DNA of 64,000 nt. Source: Zygnema cylindricum (lineage: Eukaryota > Streptophyta > Zygnematophyceae > Zygnematales > Zygnemataceae). The translations under genes and the position numbers were made by a program. The notes below the pieces were generated by a model. The model was not told where the DNA came from and made no database searches. It was given only the letters and a program-made list of their open reading frames with translations. The stretch is from contig JBBHKE010000339.1 in the NCBI GenBank assembly GCA_037447655.1, positions 1 through 64,000 on the forward strand. Reading direction: 5' to 3'. Positions within the stretch are counted from its first letter, which is position 1. Every line of letters begins with the position of its first letter. Of this stretch, positions 12,312 to 23,110 are shown in pieces.

Positions 12312-12600
12312 GTTAGACCCTAAAAGAAACCCAAAATATCGACTAGGATATGATGAAGATGTAAAAGGATATAGAGTCTATGATCTGAAGAGAGAAGATA
12401 TAATTCAAGTGAAACATCTAGTGGTTATGGATGAAGGGAAATTTATAGATCATTTTAAGCATACAAAGACAGTCAAAATCAGATTTGAGTCAATTTTTTT
12501 TGATGAATTTGAGCTTCCTAACTATCCAGGTTTCCAAGAAGATGATGATCTTGCAGGTACAGATCAGACCAAGAAGAACTCAACGGTGGAACCCCTAGTA
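12312..12600 (+). pseudogene. E1 middle part: integrase C-terminal region
   Basis: Copia integrase resumes directly after the array, reading LDPKRNPKYRLGYDEDVKG and then VKHLVVMDEGK, the block that follows the integrase core in all family-A copies here. The frame stays open to about 12600, then the sequence leaves the copia alignment at an insertion. The open frame that appears to start upstream at 12262 is an artefact of array sequence joining this remnant. Confidence 0.88.
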
Positions 12601-13235
12601 TGTGTTAGGATATTGGGCGAATCGGCGTCTGCCAAAATCGCGTCGTTTATGTGGTTATTTGGTTCATTATTATTTCGTTTACTACTTTATTTTGTGTACG
12701 GTTGGTACAGTACTTTCAGTACTTATTGTTTCATATGAATCAGAGGTTTGACGATTCGTTTCAATATTGGCGAAAAGCGACGCGATTCGCTTTATCGGAA
12801 ATATTTAATGTGTACGGCTAAGCAACACGAATTTTGTACAACCGATCCTGCAACGATCCTGCCACATTCTGTTTCAGTTTACAGAGAGAGTTTTTTGGAA
12901 GGGAAGGTTAGCTCGAGTTAGCTTAGGAGCTCTAGGCTATGGCCGGCGCAACTTCGCGTGTATTTGGTCATCTTTGGTAGAGGGATTTTGGTTGGTATTG
13001 TTTCTTTGGTTATTTGTTTTTTGTTTATGTAGAGGGTATTTAGTGGGTAAGTGGGACTGGGTGAATTAATCAGAAGTGATTAATGGAGAAATCTGTGTTT
13101 GTATTTTGAAGGGGAAAAAGCCTCCAGTGGAATATATGAATTTTGCCAGATTTCTTTGTTATCTATTTGTCTTGCTTCCGCTATGGTGTATCTGTTGGTG
13201 TTCCTGTAGTTTATCTTTCTATCACTATCAACTCT
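12601..13235. mobile_element. Unidentified ~635-bp insertion in E1, possible solo LTR
   Basis: Compared with E10, the E1 integrase-RT linker is interrupted here. Flanks align to adjacent points of E10 (near 52585). The insert starts TGTGTTAGGATATT and ends near TTTCTATCAC. An imperfect short duplication (AGTAT against ACTAT) may be an old TSD, but the limits are uncertain by about 10 bp. A TG start, no coding capacity and this length fit a decayed solo LTR of a family not otherwise seen in the window. A small class II element cannot be excluded. Confidence 0.45.
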
Positions 13236-13569
13236 TATCGAAGTGGAAGACGTGGTAAAAATAGACCCGGAATTGAGGGATAGGGGAGCAGTCAAAACTG
13301 TTCGAAAGAATCCACGGTAGCCATCTATTTCGGCAACACAGTTTGAGGGAGGAAGAACAAGCAGCAAAAGACTGCAAGAGAGACAAGTTAACAACAAGGT
13401 AACCAAACAGTCTCACCCCGATGAACCTCAAAATTATAATGAGGCAATGAACTGTCCAGAGAGGAACCAGTGGAAGACAACCATTAATGAGGAGATGGCC
13501 TAAATTATGGCAGCTGATACACGGGAGGTGATGGACTGTCCTCTTGACAGAAAGCCAATCGGGTGTAAG
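13236..13569 (+). pseudogene. E1 right part: integrase-RT linker and RT start
   Basis: The remnant contains the linker segment GRTSSKRLQERQ and the RT-proximal block around RNQWKTTINEEM and RKPIGCK, with several stops. It ends abruptly at 13569 inside the RT N-terminus where the 5' LTR of E2 begins. The rest of E1 (RT, RNase H, 3' LTR) is not found on the far side of E2, so it was lost or moved by a later rearrangement. Confidence 0.82.
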
Positions 13570-14419
13570 GGTTGTTTTTAGAAAGCTTTAGTCCTCTCTA
13601 TGCCTTAGCTGTGAGGGAGAGAGAGCTCTTCAGAACTTAATATTATTTTTGGTTGAGTTCGGTTCAATACTTACCGAAATTAGTGTGACAGTGAAGTTGG
13701 GAGTTCACGGTTCATTCACACTTTGGACATGCGGCGTCACTTGAGAGAAATGCGTGAGTATGTCTTCCGTGGACGTACTGAAGTTCGGCAAGACCATGGG
13801 ACTTTGTGAAGTCACATCTACGGTGCAAAAATCCTCTATTCGGACGGCTGACAGCCCCTGTCAACAAATGCTGATGAGGCGTGACTTCATCACTATCACT
13901 TTACGTTGTTTGAACGTCGGTGTAAATATTTGGAAGAAAAAAAATTTGTCTATAGGGAATTAGTTGTTTAGTGTTGAGAATGTGGTTTATGACATACTTT
14001 CACTACACAGGTATACTCACAGTAGTTGTTGTGTTAGAATGTTTAATGTACGGCTGGAATACCTCCGTACAGCTTAGTGTAGTTTCAGTGTATAAAAGTA
14101 GGACTTAGTGAATTTGAGTCATTAGGAACAAATGATATAAAAAACTGTACAATCAGTTGTTATGAAAATTCACCACTGCATATCTCACAGATCTGTCAGC
14201 AGAATTAAGTGAAAATTTGTGTGTATGTTCCTTTCTACAATATCTACACTGTGATAGATTTGTAAGACTATTATTTCCCGTTATTGAAAGTAATTGTGTG
14301 TCAAAGTTGTTGTTTTACCATCAGTATTTGTGGAAGCTTCCTCTCTTGATTTGTTCTAGAATGACAACTACTGCTGCTTCTTGTTCATCTTCAGTACCAG
14401 CTTTTGTCTCAGAATAAAA
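13570..14419 (+). repeat. E2 5' LTR (family D)
   Basis: About 850 bp, matching the LTR at 35336-36174. The expected first T is G here (GGTTGTTTTTAG). It ends just before the primer-site-like GGTTACGGGCCCGCC. The gag start codon (14361) lies inside it, 59 bases before its end. Confidence 0.82.
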
Positions 14420-15230
14420 GGTTACGGGCCCGCCTTCACGAATTCTGGTCTTTGATGGACGTGAATTTCTGTATTGGGCAAATATGGTTAAGTCTTACTT
14501 CAAGCAAGTGAAACTTATTAATGTGTTAAATGGATCCCTATCAGAATCCGATCCTAGCTTTGATCAGAAAAATGACCAAGCTTTGCATTTAGTGAAGCTT
14601 ATGATATCAAAAGAATTGCATATGTCCTATATTAATGTTAAAAAGGCATCAAAATTGTGGGATGCTTTGAATTCTTCTTATGTTAGAGCTAGTGACCAGC
14701 ATGAGATTATAAATGCTGGTCAGATCTATGAGTATAAGTACACAGGCGGTAGCATGGGTGAAATACACTAATTGGTTTCGAATGTTATTGTCAAAAAATG
14801 CATGTTCTGGGGGGACTTTCTCCCCTTATCATCAGGCCATGATTCTCTTTAAAGGGCTTCCTAGTGAATATAAAGGAGCCTCAAATGAAATGAAAAAATT
14901 GTCAAAACCTCTTTGGAATTTGCAAAAAGCTATAGAGTTTATCTTGTCAGAAGAAGCCACTCAGACAGTTTTAGGATCTGGGAAACCAGTTCTAGCGTTC
15001 ACGGCTCAATTTTAGAGGAAAGTAGATATCAAAGGAATCACTTTAATCCTCAATTTGAGAAATGTGTTTATCGCTATACTGATGGTCACTCCTTCTTAGC
15101 TTGTCCTTTTGATATAAAAGCTCTCAAAACAGGTATCTTTCGGAAAGGATGGAGACATCACGGACCTCCCATTTCTCAAAGACCCCCGAATAAAACTGTT
15201 GCGATTTCAGCGGAGGATACGTAATTGGAG
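14361..15230 (+). pseudogene. E2 gag (family D), disrupted
   Basis: Gag begins in the LTR (MTTTAASCSSS) and a stop at 14415 breaks it just before the primer site. The main Gag block follows (LKQVKLIN-type start, LHLVKLMISKELHMSYINV, NACSGGTFSPYHQAMILFKG), the UBN2/retrotran-gag type that forms the particle shell. A zinc-knuckle-like segment near 15060-15105 reads CVYRYTDGHSFLAC, where one expected Cys is replaced by Arg. Frames change near 14770 and 15010. The order and sequence match E7 at 36119-37000. Confidence 0.87.
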
Positions 15231-15259
15231 AAGAAGAAGATTGAGGAAAAAAACCTGAT

Positions 15260-15769
15260 GTGACCAGTGTTCCGAAAACTGATGACAAAGAGTTCTTTGG
15301 TCTTACCAAACTCGACATGATGGAAGGAGAAAAGGACCTCGAATGGATAATGGATTCCGGCAGCTCTTCACACATGTGCTGGAATAAGTCTTGGTTTAAG
15401 GAAATGTCTTCTATTCCTTTACGTCACATCTTTTATGCTTGTGGCTATGCTTTTGAATCAAATGCCAAAGGGAATATAGATCTGGACTGTGTGATAGATG
15501 GAAACGTTGTTAAGAGAACTTTGTATGATGTTCTGTATGTTCCAAAGTTTAACAAAAATCTGTTTTCTACGTCTGTAGCTGAAAGAAAAGGCTTTGAGGT
15601 TCTCCAGAAAAATGGCAAGAAAGTGGTGAGCAAGGATGGAAAAGTAGCTCTAGTAGGAAATAGAGGCCCAAACCTTTTGTACCGCATGGACATGGCTAAT
15701 AAAATTGATTTTGCTTACTCTAGTGTCCTATGTGATAAAGTTTTGTGGCATAAAAGGCTTGGTCATGTG
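15260..15769 (+). pseudogene. E2 protease and start of GAG-pre-integrase
   Basis: An open stretch holds the aspartic protease active site (WIMDSGSSSHMC near 15343-15378) and continues to WHKRLGHV, the start of the HHCC zinc region that precedes integrase. Reading stops at 15769 because E3 inserted there; the next residues (HHERHTKMI) are found at 22226. The C-terminal residues of the apparent frame after 15769 belong to the E3 LTR. DSG is intact, but upstream gag is broken. Confidence 0.9.
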
Positions 15770-16818
15770 TGCAACTCTGAGACCTCTATAGGACCTGAGA
15801 GTAGGCAGCTCACACGAAGCCTCTAGGATAACCCTCACCCCTTTGTCTTTCAGCACGAATAACTGCCACCCTGGCAAACAAAAACTTTGACCACCTTCAC
15901 CCGTGTTAAGGGAAGACTCCCTTGAGTCGATAACAAAAAGAATCTCTGAATTTTCTCCCCTGAGCAGTAAGTTATTGAGGGTCAAAGTTGAACTTTTGTA
16001 CAGAAGCTCTCTGGGAGAGAGGGTCCTATCTATCAAATATTTCTAAGTCCTATCTCTCTCTAAAACTCTATCTACTGACGTATGACACCAATCATATTAC
16101 TGTACCGTACAGAAAGGTACAGCTACCGGTGTACTTTATGTACGAACATTGTAAGACATGACCAAAATATCAACACGTGTCTTTTCTAGATTTGTTTCCG
16201 TAATCCCTATAGATGCCGAAATCCAATGTCGTGGTGCCACGTGTCATCTGATGTGGCGGCGACCCTAAACCGCCGAAATCTTCTTCCGCGATCTCGACAT
16301 TTTTCCAGCCGTCCGACTGAATGCCGATTTCAATCGTAGCCGTCATAAATATTTGCGATGTGTTTGTTTCCCTATCAAAACAAATGCGCCGTAAGTATGT
16401 TTTTTTTTACTCGTAATCCGTACTTTTTTATAACTAACTCTATGTATCCCGTACATAGTTGCTGTTAAATGAATTAGCCTATATGTTAACATTTAGATAT
16501 TTATTAAACTCTATATTGTCTACCAGAAATCCTAGACTAAATGGATGAGGCTACTTGCTATCAGCGGCATTACCTATCCGTAGTAACTAGGATCAAATCC
16601 TCTAGGCGACAACTTTCCTTTTAGTAAATCAACTACTTTACTACCCCATAAATCTCTAGATAGCATAGGCAGCCATAGCACTAGCTTCCTCTCCAACTTC
16701 TCAATGACTTCAACACGTGTGAGAGTTGGAGAGAGAAGTTAGAGACAGACTGCCTCGGTTCTTTTTCTGCACTTTATTTTAGACCTAGAAAATACTAAAG
16801 GAACCATCAATTTCTACA
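15770..16818 (-). repeat. E3 3' LTR (family A)
   Basis: 1049 bp, + strand TGCAACTC...TTTCTACA. It is bounded by the polypurine tract complement (CTCCCCTTATTTTC) at 16819. It carries the antisense tRNA-like block, with GGATCAAATCC at 16590-16600. Confidence 0.92.
16590..16600 (+). promoter_or_regulatory. B-box-like core of the tRNA-like block in E3 3' LTR
   Basis: GGATCAAATCC inside the stem CTAGGATCAAATCCTCTAG resembles a tRNA T-arm. The same 11-mer is found in every family-A LTR that reaches this position (21995, 32676, 49201, 54600, 57304, 62700), always antisense to the element. Confidence 0.5.
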
Positions 16819-16925
16819 CTCCCCTTATTTTCTAGTCATTCTTTAATTTCAGACCAAACTCCTCCCTGCAGAAAATTAGCTTAGGGGAAGGCATAGGTTT
16901 GGTCATCATATCTGCTACCATCTCG

Positions 16926-17717
16926 CTATCTGGTCCGTACTCTTAACTGATTATTATTTTTTTCTACTTTCTCTCTAACAACGCTGAGTCTAATGTCCAT
17001 GTGTTTCTCTTTAAAATGATGTTTAGGATTGGCAAAAACAGGGATCGCTGCCTGATTATCACAAGAAATTTTCTGCACACCACTCTTTAGGTGACCAAGC
17101 TCACCAAGCAAAGACTTAACCCACATCAATTGTTTTACAGCAAAGCAAGAGGCCATATACTCAGCCTCCATGGTGGACTGAGAAATAACCTTTTGGTGTT
17201 TGCTACTCCAACAGCAAGCCCCATCACCCAAATATAATATATATCTAGAAGAACATCTCCTCATTGTAGCATCACCATAACTTGCATCACTCCAAGTAGT
17301 GATGTCAGTATTCTCTTCACCCAAATGTAACCATAGATCCCTGAATCCTATCAAATATCTAAGGACTCTCTTAGCTGCCTCCCTATCCTTCTTAGTGGGA
17401 GCATTTAGACTTCTGCTCAGCACTTCTTCAGCTGCAGCTAAATCCGGCCAGGTACAATTTATAAAATAGATTAGGCTTCCCACTACTTGCATGTAAGGAA
17501 TAGTCTGCATGAACTTCTGTTCTTCAAGACTTAATTCCTCGTCTAAGACTATGACTCCTTCTTTCTCACTCCCCTCACTTCCCTTCTTTAACTCCATTGG
17601 AGTTGTACAATTATTAGCTTTATCCATTTGAAAATTTTCCACCATGTTCCCTATTGCTTCTATTTGTGTCAATCTTATAATCGTTCTTTCTCGGTCTCTT
17701 TTTACTTGAATTCCCAA
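16926..17717 (-). pseudogene. E3 reverse transcriptase end and RNase H
   Basis: A 263-codon open stretch covers the RT C-terminal part (GNMVENFQMDKANN, YMQVVGSLIYFINCTWPDLAAA) and the copia RNase H (WLHLGEENTDITTWSDASYGDA, STMEAEYMA, KEKHMDIRLSVVREK). RNase H removes the RNA template during cDNA synthesis. The frame is open but is cut off from upstream RT by stops, so no functional enzyme is expected. Confidence 0.9.
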
Positions 17718-17719
17718 AA

Positions 17720-18640
17720 TATATTATGCTTCCCCCATATCCTTCATTTCAAATCTCCCCTTAAGATCGGTTTTCAGTTTATTAATTTTTTCCATTGATT
17801 TACTTAAAACAAGCAAATCATCAACATAAATTGTAATAAATATAACACCTTCCTCATCTTCAAAAACATAAATTGAGTGATCTGAGCTGATCCGGATATA
17901 TCCCAGACCGGTAAGAATCTCATCAAGCTTCTTATTCCACTATCGAGGGGCATGTTTCAAACCATAAAGATATTTAATCAGCCTACATACCTTACTCTCC
18001 TCTCATTCCTCCACAAATCCTTCACGTTGTCGCATGAAGATCTCCTCTTGCAATTCTCCATGCAAAAAGGTTCTGTTGATGTCCATCTGGTGCACCTCCA
18101 TTTCTTCTGCTGCTGCGTGACTGAGAAGTATGCGGACGGAGGGAAATCTGACGACCGGGGCAAAGGTTGCTTCCTAGTCAAATTCTTCTTTCTGTGAAAA
18201 TCCTGTTGCCACTAATCGGGCTTTGTAAAGCTCAATGGTGTTATCCGGGTTCAATTTTAATTTGAAAACCCACTTACAACTGATTGGTTTTCGGTTAGGT
18301 GGACAGTCCACCAGTTCCTAAGTATCGACTGCCATAATTGAGGCTTTCACCTCATTGATGGTTGTCTTCCACCGGTTCATTTATGGGCAAGTCATCGCCT
18401 CTCCATAAGTTTGAGGTTCATTTTGATGAGATAGTTTTGTTACCTTGCTATTAACCTCTTTTTCTTGCAATCTTTTCTTTAATTCTCCTTCCCCCCTCAA
18501 AATCTATGGCCGCTATAGATGGTTTTCGTGGGCTCTTTCGAACAATCTCGGCGTCTCCCCTATCCATTGATTCCGAATCAATTTCCACCAAGTCTTCCTC
18601 TTCGCGTAGAGTTGTCACTAGAGTTTCCGCAGCCGTGTCC
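17720..18640 (-). pseudogene. E3 reverse transcriptase core, broken
   Basis: Fragments of copia RT lie in several minus-strand frames. The catalytic YVDD is intact at 17817-17828. Upstream are the [14 protein letters not shown]-type block (near 18250-18300) and the linker to integrase near 18480-18640. Stops and frame changes separate these pieces (near 17730, 17940, 18190 and 18320). Plus-strand frames in this interval are shadows. Confidence 0.85.
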
Positions 18641-18690
18641 TTTGCGGTCTGATTTGTACCTGCAAAAATGTCATCTTCTCTAAAACCTGA

Positions 18691-19212
18691 TTAGTTAGGA
18701 AGCTCAAAGTCATCGAAATTTTCTGACTCAAATCTGATTTTTACTGACTTTGTATACTTGAAGGGATCCACAGACTTTCCTTCATCCATAACTACTAGAT
18801 GCTTTACTAAGATTATATCTTCTCTTTTTAGATCGTAAACTCTATATCGTTTATCATCCTCATCATATCCTAATAAGTATCCCAGTTTTCTTTTAGGATC
18901 TAACTTCCAATTAGAACTATCTGTTTCTACACTGAATACTTGACTGCCGAAAACCTTTAAGTGATATATGTTTGGTTTCCGACTGGTCCATCTCTCATAA
19001 GGTGTTTGATCTTTTATAGCTGATGTAAGAACTCTATTTTTGAGGTAATTAGCATAGTTCGTTGCTTCTGCCCAAAACCGTTTTACTATCTTGTTATCCA
19101 ACAACATACTTCTAGCACTATCACTTAGTGTCCTATTTAATCGTTCAGCTACCCTATTCTGTTCCGGGTTTTCTGGAACTGTCTTTAGGTGTTGAACTCC
19201 ATCTTCCCTCAA
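18691..19212 (-). pseudogene. E3 integrase C-terminal half
   Basis: 173 open codons include REDGVQHLKTVPENPEQNRVAERLN, which carries the integrase Glu region, then NYLKNRVLTSAI and the domain ending VKHLVVMDEGKSVDPFKYTK. A single stop near 19213-19224 separates it from the N-terminal half. Confidence 0.9.
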
Positions 19213-19224
19213 AAAATCCTCAAA

Positions 19225-20265
19225 CTAGTTAGAAGTATACTCTCCACCATTGTCACTCCTTACTCTCTTGATTGAAGTTTCATGGAGTTTTTCGATCCAT
19301 GCTTTATATTGTCTAAAACAATCCTGAGCTTCTAACTTGTTTTTCAAAAAATATACCTTAGAATACCGAGGCCAATCATCAATGATAGTCATCATAAATC
19401 TCTTCCCCCCCGGTGAGGGCACTTTGGTCGGTCCCCAAATATCTGTGTGTACTAAATCTATAATTTTTTCTCCCTTATAGGTGACTGTTTTGGGAAAGGG
19501 TATTCTGGGTGCTTTACCTTGAGCACATCCACTACAATCACTTAGATTCTCACTCTCACCGAACTCAATCCCTTCCACCACTCCCATTTTTTTCATCTCT
19601 CTTAGCTTATCTAGATTCACATGCCCAAGCCTCTTATGCCACATCATAATATCATGAACACCAGCATAATAAAGTTTCTTCTTTTCATTGCTTAAAATCA
19701 GCCTAAACATCCATTGGCTACCTTTTTTAGCAGTGAAATAGATTTCCTCCTCAAAACTAGCAGTAAAGACTCCTTTTCTAGTGCTACTATCAAAACCCTT
19801 ATCATCTAATACAAACACAAAGATAAGGTTTTTGTTCAGCTCCGGAATAAACAATACATTGGAGAATGTAACTATGGATGTCTTTCCTTCTACTAACACT
19901 TTAAGATCTACCGATCCGACAAGAGTAGTGGTGACTGTCCTCCGATCCTTGTACTCTATCTCTACAGTAAGAATCTTTATTATCTTAGTGAACAGGTGTT
20001 TATCCTTACACATGTGCATGGAGGCACCTGAATCTATAATCCAGCCTGCTTCACCTTTCAATCCACTGAAAGCACATTTATGCTTTCGTGGAATTTCTAC
20101 CTCGTTTGTTGCTTTCAACTCCTCATCCAATAGGAGCTCATCGTCCTTGTCTTCGGATTCCACCTCATGTACTTGTGTCACAAGGGCCTTTTTCTTTCCT
20201 CTCGGGGTTCCACCGGTCTGCCCCTCCTTTAATTGAAGCTCGATTAGCTTAGTGCACTCCGCCAT
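19225..20265 (-). pseudogene. E3 protease, GAG-pre-integrase and integrase N-terminal half
   Basis: 346 open codons, the longest intact piece of E3. In order: the end of the gag zinc knuckle (20254-20295, CQFCKKPRHYMAEC), an acidic linker, the protease active site WIIDSGASMHMC (DSG at 20026-20034), a WHKRLGHVNLDKL zinc region with CSGCAQGK, and the integrase start HTDIWGPTKVPSPGGKRFMM with DNGGEY at its end. Domain order and length fit the copia family. It would be part of a larger polyprotein and is not an independent gene. Confidence 0.92.
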
Positions 20266-21192
20266 ATAGTGTCGTGGTTTCTTACAGAATTGACATAAAC
20301 CCTTTAGAGCCCATGGTCCGAACTCGTCGGTCTGATTTTTCGGCTTCCCCCCTCCGTAATTTCCGACCTATCTGCGAGAATCCTTGTTCCTCCAATCAGG
20401 CCTAGCTGCCAAAGCTTGCCCACTCTTTCCTCCCGTTTGGATCTTAATTGTATTCTCCCGAACGAGAATCATCCCTACCACTAAATTCCAAACCCACCTT
20501 GAGTCCGCCAAGTCATGCACACGGTTGATTATGTTCTCGAACTCATCAGGTAACTTCATCAGTAAACAGTTAACCTTTTCCTTTTCTCTAAATACTTTTC
20601 CTGCACTCTCTAGTTCCATGAAAAGTGTAGCAAGCTCATTGCAAAAATCTAACATCTTCCCCCCTTTGTATACATACTCCTTAATTTTTTGATCAGCCAA
20701 CTGTTGTTGCTGAATTGTACCACTTCGATACATCTCTATGAGAGCCACCTAAAGATCGGATGCCCTCTCTACCTACAAATGAGAACATGCAAGTCCTTGA
20801 GTAAGATGGGGCAGAATGAAGTGCTTTGCCGCTATATTGTTAAAGTCCCAGGTATTAGTATCATTCTCTTCGTTCCTCGGAATAGGTGACATGAATGCCG
20901 AATCAGTTGCTATTGGTGTGGTCGTCTCTTTCTCGTTTCCTTTGTCCACCACCTCTCCTTCCTTTGTCTCTTCCGTGGAAGATAGATCTGCATCTCTAGT
21001 GAATCTGCCTCGTGTACACCTTGGAGGTATCCCAAGACTGGATGGACGCCTCACCAGTCCACTCACTATTCCCCAAAATCGTTTCTCACATAAAGCTCCC
21101 ATCATCATACTTTCCCAGTATATGAAGCTTGCTCCATTGAATATGGGCACCCTAGGTGGTGGGCCCATAACTTGCAACTCTGAGACTTCCAT
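20266..21192 (-). pseudogene. E3 gag, broken into two frames
   Basis: The gag start codon (complement of 21190-21192) lies inside the 5' LTR and reads MEVSELQVMGPPPRVPIFNG, crossing the primer site. The N-terminal piece runs to about 20773 and the second piece covers 20748-20368 (ALIEMYRSGTIQQQQLADQK, LMKLPDEFENIINRVHDL). A stop lies between them and another before the zinc knuckle. This Gag would form the particle shell and bind the RNA. Confidence 0.9.
21158..21171 (-). promoter_or_regulatory. E3 primer-binding site (initiator tRNA-Met anticodon arm)
   Basis: Minus-strand GTTATGGGCCCACC follows the LTR end GAGTTGCA after one base. It is complementary to the anticodon arm of plant initiator tRNA-Met and is also translated as VMGPP in Gag. 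Confidence 0.82.
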
Positions 21193-22224
21193 AGGACCTC
21201 AAAGTAGGCAGCTCACACGAAGCCTTTAGGATAACCCTGACCCGTTTGTCTTTCAGCACAAATAACTGCCAACCTAACAAATAAAAACTCTGACCATCTT
21301 CACCCCTATGAAGGGAAGACTCCCTTGAGTCGATAGCAAAAAGAATCTCTAAATTTGCTCCCTTGAGCAGTAAGTTATGGAGGGTCAAAGTTGACCTTTT
21401 GTACAGAAGCTCTCTTGGAGAGAGGGTCCTATCTACCAAATTTTTCTAAGTCCTATCTCTCTCTAAAACTCTATCTACTGACGTACAGCACCAATCATAT
21501 TACTGTACCGTAGAGAAAGGTACACTTGCCGGTGTACTTTATATAGGAACATTGTACGACATGACAAAAATGTTGACACGTGTCTTTTTTAGATTCGTTT
21601 CCGTAATCCCTGGAGATGCCGAAATCCAATGTCGTGGTGCCACGTGTCATCCGATATGGCGGCGACCATAATCCACCGAAATCTTCTTCGTCGATCTCGG
21701 CATTCTTTCCGGCCGTTTGATTGAATGCCGATTTCAATCGTAGCCGTCATAAATATTTGCGATGTATTTGTTTCGCTATCGAAACAAATGCGCGGTACGT
21801 AATTATTCTTCGTACTCGTAATCTATACTTTTTCATAACTGACTCTATGTATCCTGTATATAGTTGCCGTTAAATGAATTAGCCTATATGTTAACGTTTA
21901 GATATTTAATAAACTCTATATCGTCTACCACTAATCATAGACTAAATGGATGAGGCTACCGTCTACCGGCAGCATAACCTATCCGTAGGTACCAGGATCA
22001 AATCCTCTAGGCGACAAATTTCCTTTTAGTAAATCAACTACTTTACTACCCTGTAAATCTTTGGATAGCATAAGCAGCCATGGCACTAACTTCCTCTCCA
22101 ACTTCTCAGTGACTGCAACAAGTGTGAGAGTTGGAGAGAGAAGTTAGAGACAGACTGCCTCGGCTTCTTTTTCGACACTTTATTTTAGACCTAGAACATA
22201 CTAAAGGAACCATCAATTTCTACA
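21173..22224 (-). repeat. E3 5' LTR (family A)
   Basis: 1052 bp, partner of 15770-16818. The tRNA-like block contains GGATCAAATCC at 21995-22005. The second ATGTG copy follows at 22225-22229. Confidence 0.92.
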
Positions 22225-23110
22225 ATGTGCATCATGAGAGACATACTAAGATGATAAACCATAATATGATAGAGGGAGTCAAGCTTGGTCAAAAAGAGTC
22301 TCATGTTTGTGATGGTTGTGCTCTTAGAAAGCTTCACAAGCTTCCTCTACCACAAGTTTTTGATCACCGAGCCACAGATCTCATTAGAATTATTCACTCT
22401 GATGTCTTCGGCCCTTCCAAAGTTCTCTCTCTTGGTGGCAGCCGCTACTTTGTTACCTTTACAGACAACTACTCCCGGTATAGTCGTCTATACTTGATGA
22501 AGGAGAAGAGAGAAGTCTTCACTCACTTTGAGAATTACAAAATCTGGGCGGAGAAACTTCACGTCAAATTCTTGCTTTGCGGACGAATAATGGAGGAGAG
22601 TATGTATCTCATGTCTCTTCTAATTTTTTGAAACAAAATGGCATCTCTCGTGAACTTACTGCTCCGTACACACTGAAACAAAATGGTGTGGCCGAGAGAC
22701 TCAATCGGACTTTGACTAAATGTGCTCGCTCTATGATGGCTGATAAAGGTGTGGATCTAAAGTTTTGGGGGGAAGCTTTTAATTGTGCTTCCTACATGAG
22801 AAATAGAGTAGAAACCCGAGCTGTTAAGGGTAAGACACCCTATGAAGTATGGATAGGCAGAAAGCCAAATGTCAATCATTTTAGAGTCTTTGGTCAAATG
22901 CTTTATCTTGGATAATCATCCTAATTGGAAGCTTAGTCCAAAATCTGTACCTCGTGTCATTTAAGGCTATGATGATGAATCTGCAGGTTATAAAGTGTAT
23001 AATCCTCAGAGAGGATGTCTTCACACATCCTGGAATATTCAGATTAAAGAAAAGAGTCAATATGTGGATATTTTTAGTATGGATGCAGCTTAAAGGAATG
23101 AGAAAATACA
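22225..23110 (+). pseudogene. E2 GAG-pre-integrase remainder and integrase
   Basis: E2 resumes after E3 with HHERHTKMINHNMIEGVKLGQ and SHVCDGCAL, completing the HHCC zinc region, then the integrase core IIHSDVFGPSKVLSLGGSRYFVTFTDNYSRYS. A frameshift near 22575 moves the rest (NNGGEYVSHVSSNFLKQNGIS, GVAERLNRTL) to another frame up to 22915, and more breaks follow. The integrase would join cDNA to host DNA; it is not functional as it stands. Confidence 0.9.

Larger units (their letters stand above)
15770..22224 (-). mobile_element. E3: complete nested copia element (family A)
   Basis: A 6455-bp minus-strand element with both LTRs (15770-16818 and 21173-22224), inserted into the E2 GAG-pre-integrase coding region. 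A perfect 5-bp duplication ATGTG flanks it (15765-15769 and 22225-22229). The LTRs have diverged visibly (roughly one base in ten in the first 200 bp by eye), so it is an old insertion. All coding domains are present in the standard copia order but broken by frameshifts and stops. Confidence 0.94.

Noticed and set aside
17952-18197. Plus-strand frame with a Cys/His-rich segment
   Set aside because: Antisense of E3 RT; the matching shadow occurs opposite the RT of E8 at 58660.
19781-20236. Long plus-strand reading frame (151 codons) over E3
   Set aside because: It is the antisense shadow of the protease/integrase frame on the minus strand, with no independent homology.
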